Positions 5,369-11,304 of a stretch of DNA of 11,304 nucleotides are shown here, piece after piece; the stretch's first letter is position 1; each line of letters starts with the position of its first letter. The notes under the pieces were generated by a model. It worked only from the letters and a program-made list of their open reading frames with translations. It searched no databases and had not been told where the DNA came from. The position numbers and the translations under genes are program-made. This DNA comes from Oscillospiraceae bacterium (GTDB taxonomy: Bacteria; Bacillota; Clostridia; Oscillospirales; Ruminococcaceae): positions 1 to 11,304 of the forward strand of contig JAFXOO010000167.1 in NCBI GenBank assembly GCA_017528675.1, in the 5' to 3' direction.

Positions 5369-7774
5369 ATGAATTTATCACTGAGATGGCTTGCCGATTA
5401 TGTCAAGCTCGATGTCACACCGAAGGAATTCTGCGCCGCCATGACCATGAGCGGCTCCAAGGTGGAGGCTTATGAAGAAGAAAAGAACCGTCTTGACGGC
5501 ATTGTGATCGGTAAGATTCTGAGCAAGAAGCCGCACGAGAATGCGGATGCACTGTTCGTGTGCTCCGTGGACATGGGTAGCGGGGAGCCCGTCCAGATCG
5601 TGACCAATGCGAAGAATGTGCAGGAGGGCGATCTTGTGCCCGTTGCAACGCCCGGCACGGTCGTGACCGAAGGCAGCGAATCCATGAAGATCAAGGTCGC
5701 CAAGGTGCGTGGCGTGGAGAGCCGTGGCATGTTCTGCGGACTGGAGACACTTGGTCTGACGCAGAACGACTTCCCCTATGCCGACCCGAAGTCCGTTTTC
5801 GTCATCAAAGAGGACTGCAAGCCCGGTCAGGATGCGGCATCTGCGCTCGGCGTGGATGATGTGTCCGTGGAGTTCGAGATCACCTCGAACCGTCCGGACT
5901 GCCTGAGCGTGATCGGCCTTGCAAGAGAGGCTGCTGCGACCTTTGATGTGCCGCTGACGGTGAACACACCGGTATTCCACGGCTCTGACGAGGACATCAC
6001 CAAGACGCTGTCCGTGGAGATTCTGAACACCGAGAAGTGCACCCGCTACTGCGCAGGTCTTGTACGCAATGTCAAGATCGGCCCCTCTCCGAGATGGATG
6101 CGGGAGCGCCTGAGAGCTTCCGGTGTGCGCCCGATCAACAATCTGGTCGATATCACGAATTATGTCATGCTCGAATACGGCCAGCCGATGCATGCATTTG
6201 ACCTGCGCTTTGTCAAGGACGGCAAAATCATTGTCCGCAATGCGAAGGCGGGCGAGAAGATCACGACGCTCGACGGCATTGAGCGTGAACTTTCCGAGGA
6301 AAACCTCATCATCGCAGACAGCGAGAAGCCGATTGCTGTGGCGGGTGTCATGGGCGGCGAATATTCCGGCATTATGGACGATACCGTGGATGTGGTATTC
6401 GAGAGCGCCTATTTTGAGCCGGTGCAGGTACGCCGCACTGCCAAGAAGCTCGGCATGAGAACCGATGCGTCTGCCCGCTATGAAAAGGGTCTGGACGAGA
6501 CCTCCATGCCTGTCACCCTCGCAAGAGCCCTTCAGCTCGTGGAGGAGCTCGGCGCCGGTGAGCCTGTGGGCACGACCATTGACTGCAATTATGCAGACCC
6601 GAAGCCGAATCACATCCCCTTCGACCCGGCTTGGATTAACGCATTCCTCGGCACGGAGATTCCGGCGGAGGATATGGTGAAGTACCTGGAGAGCCTGGAG
6701 ATCAAAGTGGAGAACGGCGAGTGCATTGCACCGTCCTTCCGTATCGACCTGGCACGGCCGGCGGATATTGCAGAGGAAGTGGCACGCATCTTCGGCTATA
6801 ACAACATCCCGAATTCCGTCATCCGTGGCGTTGCCAAGGCACAGCTCACCCCGGAGCAGAAGCTCACCCGCACCATCAGCCAGACAATGGCAGGCATGGG
6901 ATGCAGCGGCATTCTGACCTATTCCTTCATCTCTCCGAAGTGGTTCGACAAGATCGGGCTGCCGGCGGATTCCAGGCTGCGCAGAACCGTGACCATCACC
7001 AATCCGCTCGGTGAGGATACCTCCGTGATGCAGACCACCACGCTGCCGGGTATGCTTGAAATTCTGGCGAACAACTACAACAAGCGCAACCCGAAGGGCT
7101 GGCTGTTCGAGATCGGCAAGGAATACATCCCGACCGAGCCCGACAAGCTCCCGGAGGAGCTGCTGCGCCTGACAGTCGGCCTGTACGGCGGCGATGCAGA
7201 TTTCTTCACGCTCAAGGGCATGATCGAGAATCTGCTGGCCAAGCTCGGCATTCCGGCGGTACGCTTCACACGCTGCGGTGAGGACTGTGCATTTGACGAG
7301 AAGTGCGCTTTCCATCCGGGCAGAAGCGCTGTGGTCTACAGCGGTGAGACAGCGCTCGGCATCTTTGGCGAGATTCATCCGGCTGTACAGAAGACCTACG
7401 GCATCGGCGTGCGCACCTATGTGGCAAAGCTGAACATTCCGGAGCTGTTTGCTGTGGCAAGTGATGAGATCAGCTACAAGCCGCTGCCGAAGTTCCCGGC
7501 AATGACCCGTGACATCAGCGTGGTATGCGATGAGGCGGTTGCTGTCGGTGAGCTGGAGGAGGCAATCTCCAGGGCAGTCGGCAAGTCTCTCGAAAGCGTA
7601 GAGCTGTTTGACGTATACCGTGGCGAGCAGATCGAAAATGGCAAGAAGTCTGTATCCTTCGCCATTATCCTGCGCAATCCGGAGGAGACCATGACCACCG
7701 AGCAGGCGGATGCTGCCATGAAGCGTGTGCTCAAGGCGCTGTCGGCTATGGGCGCAGAACTGCGTGAAGCGTAA
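5369..7774 (+). CDS. pheT: Phenylalanyl-tRNA synthetase beta subunit
   Basis: The 801-residue product is the beta subunit of the synthetase and carries tRNA binding and editing of misacylated Tyr-tRNA-Phe. The length matches the usual bacterial form (about 800). Residues about 40-150 are the EMAP/OB-like tRNA-binding domain. The B3/B4 editing region (about 210-390) contains RPINNLVDITNYVMLEYGQ and MHAFDL. A B5 domain lies at about 405-475 and a catalytic-like core at about 480-690. The C-terminal FDX-ACB anticodon-binding domain starts near KPLPKFPAMTRDIS (about 704) and is complete. The ATG at 5369 has AGGAGG (5355-5360) 8 nt upstream. It lies 140 nt after the nitroreductase stop, behind a cluster of three hairpins. 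No clear terminator follows, so transcription may continue into the next gene. Confidence 0.98.
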   Translation: MNLSLRWLADYVKLDVTPKEFCAAMTMSGSKVEAYEEEKNRLDGIVIGKILSKKPHENADALFVCSVDMGSGEPVQIVTNAKNVQEGDLVPVATPGTVVTEGSESMKIKVAKVRGVESRGMFCGLETLGLTQNDFPYADPKSVFVIKEDCKPGQDAASALGVDDVSVEFEITSNRPDCLSVIGLAREAAATFDVPLTVNTPVFHGSDEDITKTLSVEILNTEKCTRYCAGLVRNVKIGPSPRWMRERLRASGVRPINNLVDITNYVMLEYGQPMHAFDLRFVKDGKIIVRNAKAGEKITTLDGIERELSEENLIIADSEKPIAVAGVMGGEYSGIMDDTVDVVFESAYFEPVQVRRTAKKLGMRTDASARYEKGLDETSMPVTLARALQLVEELGAGEPVGTTIDCNYADPKPNHIPFDPAWINAFLGTEIPAEDMVKYLESLEIKVENGECIAPSFRIDLARPADIAEEVARIFGYNNIPNSVIRGVAKAQLTPEQKLTRTISQTMAGMGCSGILTYSFISPKWFDKIGLPADSRLRRTVTITNPLGEDTSVMQTTTLPGMLEILANNYNKRNPKGWLFEIGKEYIPTEPDKLPEELLRLTVGLYGGDADFFTLKGMIENLLAKLGIPAVRFTRCGEDCAFDEKCAFHPGRSAVVYSGETALGIFGEIHPAVQKTYGIGVRTYVAKLNIPELFAVASDEISYKPLPKFPAMTRDISVVCDEAVAVGELEEAISRAVGKSLESVELFDVYRGEQIENGKKSVSFAIILRNPEETMTTEQADAAMKRVLKALSAMGAELREA

Positions 7775-7888
7775 TGAGGATCCGGAGCTCGCTGGGGAAT
7801 GCGGCAGCGGGTTCCTGCGCTGTATCAAGTACCTCCGGGACGGGAGCAGGAGCGCCGTTTCACCGGAGTATCATCGGAGGGATTCCAT

Positions 7889-8335
7889 ATGAAATGCAAC
7901 ATAAAGCGTTTTTTTCTGAACATCGGACTGCTCGGCATTTTTACTGCACTGTTTGATGCAAGCATTGTGCTCACGGGGCTTTCGGCAAGAGAACTGTACA
8001 ACACGCCCTATGTGGAGGTGCTGCTGATTCTGGTGCCATCGTGCATCCTGACGGCGGTTTGCAGCGGTGCTTTCCGGGGCTACAGAACGGAATTCCTCGA
8101 TCGCTACAAGAAAAGCATCCTCATCACGGCAGCAGTGCAGGCAGTGACCTGGATCGGGTCGCTGCTCTGGATGATCCGGTCAGTCCGCAAGGAATACGGC
8201 GGCATGATGCCGGGCATGAGTGCACTGGGCGATTATGTCATCATGTGGCTGATCTGGGCACTGCTTCTCATTGTGCTCGCCGTGCTCTGGATCGTGACGG
8301 GGATCCGGTATTGGAAATCTGCGAAACAAGCGTGA
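7889..8335 (+). CDS. Small four-helix membrane protein, function unknown
   Basis: I do not recognise this 148-residue protein. It has four hydrophobic segments at about 8-30, 41-62, 76-97 and 113-139, separated by short basic or polar loops such as FRGYRTEFLDRYKK. It ends in a basic tail, so it is an integral membrane protein with almost no soluble part. An in-frame ATG exists 90 nt upstream at 7799, but the ATG at 7889 has GGAGG placed about 9 nt before it, and the protein reads as membrane protein from there on. The extra 30 residues would be polar and Arg-rich without a recognisable domain, so I start at 7889. It follows pheT by 114 nt without a visible terminator or promoter, so it may be read from the pheS promoter. 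Confidence 0.75.
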   Translation: MKCNIKRFFLNIGLLGIFTALFDASIVLTGLSARELYNTPYVEVLLILVPSCILTAVCSGAFRGYRTEFLDRYKKSILITAAVQAVTWIGSLLWMIRSVRKEYGGMMPGMSALGDYVIMWLIWALLLIVLAVLWIVTGIRYWKSAKQA

Positions 8336-8417
8336 GTTTTAAGACTCCTTTAAGCCCCGTCTGCTATCCTGTATTCAGGAACAGAAAAGCATAGGATAAC
8401 CCTCTCATAAGACATAC

Positions 8418-8451
8418 CCAGAATACCCCGCCGGAATGCGGGGTATTCTGG
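8418..8451. repeat. 14-bp perfect hairpin upstream of the lipoprotein gene
   Basis: Arms 8418-8431 and 8438-8451 pair perfectly with a 6-nt loop. The stem is stable but no T-run follows on either strand. It lies 11 nt before the AGGAGG of the lipoprotein gene and 82 nt after the stop of the membrane protein gene. It may end or stabilise the upstream message, or affect expression of the next gene. Confidence 0.65.
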
Positions 8452-8474
8452 TATCCGGGAACAGGAGGTGCATG

Positions 8475-9350
8475 ATGAAAAAACGAATTCCTGCAATGGC
8501 AGCAGCAGTTGCACTGCTGCTCACCGGCTGCGGCCGGACAGACGGGAGCCGGAGCGCTGCGGAACCCGCTGCGACAGCGCCGGAACCGGCTTCGGCGGAG
8601 ACATACCCGCTGACCGTCACCTTCCTCAAGGTCGGCAAGGCGGACAGCATGGTGCTGCAAACCGGGCATCACACGATTGTCATTGACTGCGGCGAGACAA
8701 GCGACGGCAGCAAGGTCAACGACCTGCTGGCGGAGAAGGGCGTGACGGAAATCGACTGCATGATTCTCACGCATTTTGACCAGGATCATATCGGCGGTGC
8801 GCCGGAGGTACTGCAAAACTATCCGGTAAAGCAGGTGCTTGCGGCCGATTATACCGAGACAAGTGAGGAATACAAGGCACTCTGCGAGGCGCTCGATGCG
8901 GCACAGCTCACGATGGAGCAGCCCACGCAGGAGCTGAGCTTTGTGCTCGATGACTGCACCTTCACGGTCTATCCCCATGAGGCGGCGGATTACAAGGACG
9001 GCTTCGACAACAACTGCTCGCTCGTGACAAAGGTCACGCATCATGACAATGTGCTCCTGTTTACGGGGGATGCGATGGACGAGCGGCTCACGGAGATCAT
9101 GGATCTGGGGGATTGCAGTCTGCTGAAGGTGCCGTACCACGGACGGGAACTGGTCAATCTGCCGGCATTTCTCGATGCGGTCACGCCGGAGTATGCGGTG
9201 ATCTGCACCTCCAAGCCGGAGATCTCGGACGTGACGCTCGGACAGCTTGAAAGCCGGAACATCGAGACCTATGTGACAGGCAAGGACGGCGATATCACAG
9301 CAGTCAGCGACGGTCAGACAATCACCGTCGAAGCAGCGAAGAAAAAATGA
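8475..9350 (+). CDS. Lipoprotein with ComEC-like metallo-beta-lactamase fold
   Basis: The 291-residue product starts with a lipoprotein signal peptide: MKKR, a hydrophobic stretch, then LLTGC with the lipidated Cys19. A low-complexity Ala/Pro/Glu linker (about 24-42) follows. From about 45 it is a metallo-beta-lactamase domain of the kind found in the C-terminal part of ComEC. Visible metal-site residues are TH-F-D-Q-DHIGG (His100, Asp102, Asp104, His105), FTGDA (Asp179) and LKVPYHG (His202). The last motif usually reads HHG; here the first His is Tyr. Family members act on nucleic acids or phosphate esters, and the substrate here is unknown. AGGAGG (8463-8468) is 6 nt from the ATG at 8475 and 3 nt from an ATG at 8472, so I prefer 8475. 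It should be anchored outside the cell membrane and lacks the ComEC channel part. Confidence 0.88.
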   Translation: MKKRIPAMAAAVALLLTGCGRTDGSRSAAEPAATAPEPASAETYPLTVTFLKVGKADSMVLQTGHHTIVIDCGETSDGSKVNDLLAEKGVTEIDCMILTHFDQDHIGGAPEVLQNYPVKQVLAADYTETSEEYKALCEALDAAQLTMEQPTQELSFVLDDCTFTVYPHEAADYKDGFDNNCSLVTKVTHHDNVLLFTGDAMDERLTEIMDLGDCSLLKVPYHGRELVNLPAFLDAVTPEYAVICTSKPEISDVTLGQLESRNIETYVTGKDGDITAVSDGQTITVEAAKKK

Positions 9351-9388
9351 AAAACGGCCTCTCTGCATGATCGCAGGGAGGCCGTTTT
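9351..9388. terminator. Bidirectional terminator after the lipoprotein gene
   Basis: Arms 9351-9361 and 9378-9388 form an 11-bp stem starting directly after the stop codon. On the plus strand the stem ends in TTTT and then GCCG. On the minus strand the TTTT of the stem continues as TCATTTTTTC, a better tail. It can therefore serve both converging transcription units. Confidence 0.75.
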
Positions 9389-9480
9389 GCCGCCTTCAGG
9401 CGGCGACCAGGGCTTTCAGCCCTGGACCTGACCAGCTTTTTGAAAAAAGCTGGACCAAAAACTTTTATCTTTGCTTCGCA
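9389..9480 (-). repeat. Modular triple-hairpin intergenic repeat, copy 2
   Basis: In inverted orientation, 9401-9480 is 79/80 identical to 3100-3179 of copy 1; the only difference is C3112 versus T on the minus strand here. The third hairpin, GCCGCCTTCAGGCGGC (9389-9404), differs from hairpin C of copy 1 but equals the extra hairpin at 3227-3242. The copies therefore share exchangeable hairpin modules. Confidence 0.85.
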
Positions 9481-9523
9481 TGGTGAAGCGTAGTCTCTGA
9501 TTTAGTTTATGATCGTTTTTTTG

Positions 9524-9610
9524 CGCAAGCTTTTTTTTCGTAAAAAAAGCTTGCGGGGTTCCAAGGGGCAGAGCCCCTTGGTCGCTCGCCGCAGCGAGCG
9601 AAATCCCCTT
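9524..9610 (+). repeat. Modular triple-hairpin intergenic repeat, copy 3 (diverged)
   Basis: It has the same plan as copy 1 but different stem sequences. Hairpin A has arms 9524-9537 and 9542-9555 (14 bp). Hairpin B has arms 9561-9569 and 9573-9581 (9 bp). Hairpin C has arms 9583-9589 and 9594-9600 with the same CGCA loop, followed by AAATCCC. It is oriented opposite to copy 2, 44 bp away, and its tail reaches the stop codon of tsaD. Confidence 0.75.
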
Positions 9611-9625
9611 CGCTCGATACTGCCG

Positions 9626-10645
9626 TTATTCCGCCATTTCTCCGATGGCGGTTTTCGAGGCGTAGGCGTTGAGGGATGCGTCCGCTGTGATGCCGGCGAG
9701 GAAATTGTACGAGCCCTGGCAGGCAATCATGGCGGCATTGTCACCGCAGAGGGAAAGCGGCGGCATGCAGAGCGTGTAGCCGTGCTTCCGGCACATCGCC
9801 TCCATGCTTTTGCGCAGGCCGGAATTGGCGCTCACTCCGCCGGCCATGGCGATGGTGGTGTAGCCGGTCTGCTGTGCGGCAAGCTCGGTCTTTTCGGTGA
9901 GAATCTCCGAGACCGTGTGCTGGAGCGATGCCGCCATAGATGCCGCATCTATCGGTTCTCCGATCTGTTCGGCGTGGTGAACGGTGTTGATGACCGCCGT
10001 TTTCAGACCGGAAAAGCTGCAATCCAGCTCGCTGCCGGCAACCCTCGGCCGGGGCAGCGGGTACTTTGCCGGGTCGCCGTTCCGGGCGGCCTTGTCGATC
10101 TGTACGCCGCCGGGGTACGGATAGCCGAGCACCCGTGCACATTTGTCAAAGCACTCGCCTGCCGCATCGTCACGGGTCGTGCCGAGAATGCGGAATTTTG
10201 TGTAATCCATGACCTCGCAGAGCATCGTGTGGCCACCGCTGACCACAAGGCACAGATAGGGTGGCTTCAGATCGGGATGCGCCAGATAATTGGCGGCGAT
10301 GTGGCCGGTGATGTGGTGCACCGGGATGAGCGGCTTGCCTGCCGAGAGCGCCAGCCCCTTGGCAAAGCTCACGCCCACCAGCAGCGCTCCGATCAGGCCG
10401 GGCGTATAGGTCACGGCAATGCCGTCCAGATCGTGGACGGTGCAGCCGGCTTCTCTGAGTGCCTGCTGTGTGACGGCGAGGATGTTTTCGCAGTGCCGCC
10501 GGGAGGCAAGCTCCGGCACAACGCCGCCGTATTGCCGGTGCTCTGCCGCCTGGGAGGCGATGACGTCCGTCCGCAGTTTTGTACAGTCCTCGACGATGGC
10601 GGCTGCCGTTTCGTCGCAGGAGCTTTCGATTCCAAGTATCAGCAT
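9626..10645 (-). CDS. tsaD: tRNA N6-threonylcarbamoyladenosine transferase TsaD
   Basis: The 339-residue product is the universal Kae1/TsaD protein. With TsaB and TsaE it transfers the threonylcarbamoyl group to A37 of ANN-decoding tRNAs, giving t6A. The ASKHA-type fold is evident from GIESSCDET at the N-terminus (5-13). The metal-binding histidines His111 and His115 lie in HHITGHIAAN. VSGGHT (135-140), AGGVSAN (268-274) and CGDNAAMIA (290-298, metal ligand Asp292) complete the signatures. The length equals the usual 335-345. The ATG at 10645 has AAGGAG 6 nt upstream. It is the second gene of a minus-strand pair, 13 nt after the oxidoreductase stop. TsaB, TsaE or RimI genes, which often accompany it, are not in this window. 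Confidence 0.98.
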   Translation of the reverse strand: MLILGIESSCDETAAAIVEDCTKLRTDVIASQAAEHRQYGGVVPELASRRHCENILAVTQQALREAGCTVHDLDGIAVTYTPGLIGALLVGVSFAKGLALSAGKPLIPVHHITGHIAANYLAHPDLKPPYLCLVVSGGHTMLCEVMDYTKFRILGTTRDDAAGECFDKCARVLGYPYPGGVQIDKAARNGDPAKYPLPRPRVAGSELDCSFSGLKTAVINTVHHAEQIGEPIDAASMAASLQHTVSEILTEKTELAAQQTGYTTIAMAGGVSANSGLRKSMEAMCRKHGYTLCMPPLSLCGDNAAMIACQGSYNFLAGITADASLNAYASKTAIGEMAE

Positions 10646-10658
10646 GATGGTCTCCTTT

Positions 10659-11304
10659 CTATTTCCAGGGACGAGCCTTGCCGAGCCATCCCTTGTCCTG
10701 CCAGTACTGCCGGTCGGCTTCGTTCCAGCCTTTTTTCTGCATCATGCGCATGAGCATAAAGAATGCCTTTGTTTTCAGGGACGGGCTGACGCTGCCGCAG
10801 CGCTTCCGGATGGCAGCGGCAAGGGCGTCGGTTCTGCGTTCCAGCGCTTTCTGGTTCTTCGGGCTGACCTTGTCCCAGCTTGTCGCCCGGACGGCCATGC
10901 CGATTCTGTAGATTCTGGCGCAGCCCCAGAAAAAGGCGCTGTCTGCCATGTCCTTGTTGGTGCTTTTCGTGCCGGCACCGGCGGCAGTGGAAATACAGAC
11001 CGCCTGCTTGCGGAACATCCGCTCATCCGGGCGGTGTACCATCCAGCGGTAGCCGTAGTGGTCGAGAAATGCCTTCATAGCGCCGGTGGCATGGTAGACA
11101 TAGACCGGGCTTGCCAGCAGGATGACATCTGCTGCATCCATCGCTTCGGTCAGCGGCCGGAGTGCGGCGGCATGCGGGCAGAGCGTCTCGCTTCTGGTAA
11201 AACAGACAGTGCAGCCCTTGCAGAATTCCCCGAAATCCCGTGGGAGAAAAAACGCCGTGACCTCGCCCCGGAGCTTCTCTGCGAGCATTCTTGCGATATG
11301 ACAG
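10659..11304 (-). CDS. Flavodoxin-fold NAD(P)H-dependent oxidoreductase (5' end outside the window)
   Basis: The frame stays open to the right edge. An ATG at 11288 could be taken as start, but the codons before it (CHIAR) continue naturally into the family pattern, and the usual N-terminal flavin-phosphate loop (GSPRxxGN-like) is missing after 11288. The true start therefore lies beyond 11304. Numbering from Met 11288, the visible part has FCKGCTVCF (22-30), ASPVYVYHATGAMKAFLDHYGY (59-80, the flavodoxin-like loop and helix), STAAGAGTKST (100-110), and a helical C-terminus to residue 209 rich in Lys, Met and Trp. Proteins of this type bind FMN and reduce quinones or other acceptors; the substrate is not known. 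It precedes tsaD by 13 nt, so the two are probably co-transcribed. Confidence 0.88.
   Translation of the reverse strand, partial: CHIARMLAEKLRGEVTAFFLPRDFGEFCKGCTVCFTRSETLCPHAAALRPLTEAMDAADVILLASPVYVYHATGAMKAFLDHYGYRWMVHRPDERMFRKQAVCISTAAGAGTKSTNKDMADSAFFWGCARIYRIGMAVRATSWDKVSPKNQKALERRTDALAAAIRKRCGSVSPSLKTKAFFMLMRMMQKKGWNEADRQYWQDKGWLGKARPWK

Noticed and set aside
5378..7828. 816-codon open frame antisense to pheT
   Set aside because: It lies entirely opposite a clear pheT, reads as a His/Arg/Leu-rich shadow, and shows no domain. Long antisense frames are expected from the codon bias of this genome.
7799..7888. Upstream start for the small membrane protein
   Set aside because: The ATG at 7889 has a proper GGAGG; the extra 30 residues are Arg/Pro-rich and look like untranslated sequence.
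8436..8474. Upstream start for the lipoprotein
   Set aside because: The ATG at 8436 lies in the hairpin loop, has no ribosome binding site, and would spoil the lipoprotein signal peptide.
9509..10753. 414-codon open frame antisense to tsaD
   Set aside because: Its start lies in repeat copy 3 and the rest is antisense to tsaD; no recognisable protein.

Overview
The window looks like chromosomal DNA from a moderately GC-rich, low-branching Firmicute of the gut Clostridia (Ruminococcus/Oscillospiraceae-like). The grounds are a T-box riboswitch ahead of pheS, strong AGGAGG-type ribosome binding sites, TTGACA/TATAAT and TGnTATAAT promoters, a transketolase split into two subunit genes, and intergenic hairpin repeats. 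The genus assignment is inference; no rRNA or species marker is present. There is no CRISPR array, tRNA or prophage, and no intact mobile element.

Left part (1-2960, minus strand). The window opens with the first 56 codons of a membrane protein, probably a 4Fe-4S-binding membrane protein, behind a perfect consensus promoter and a 17-bp hairpin. A solitary IS3-family-like terminal repeat follows. Next comes a minus-strand operon, read right to left: transketolase N-terminal subunit, transketolase C-terminal subunit, and a four-helix membrane protein with an acidic tail. The gaps are 3 nt, and the operon ends in a terminator that overlaps the last stop codon.

Middle (2960-7774). A 680-bp divergent intergenic region holds nested palindromes, one copy of a modular triple-hairpin repeat, a rho-independent terminator, an extended -10 promoter and a full T-box leader whose specifier reads UUC (Phe). 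The T-box controls pheS, a nitroreductase-family flavoprotein gene and pheT. The nitroreductase and a second, different triple-hairpin cluster sit between the two subunits of phenylalanyl-tRNA synthetase.

Right part (7775-11304). A small four-helix membrane protein and a lipoprotein with a ComEC-like metallo-beta-lactamase fold follow on the plus strand. They face a minus-strand pair: a flavodoxin-fold NAD(P)H oxidoreductase (cut by the window end) and tsaD (tRNA t6A synthesis). The convergent junction is filled by a terminator and two back-to-back copies of the modular hairpin repeat. One of these copies is 79/80 identical to the copy upstream of pheS.

Functionally this is mostly housekeeping: pentose phosphate metabolism, Phe-tRNA charging under amino-acid control, and tRNA modification. 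The less ordinary material is in the non-coding DNA: the T-box with a variant antiterminator bulge, the modular hairpin repeats, and two sites with alternative or stacked inverted repeats.
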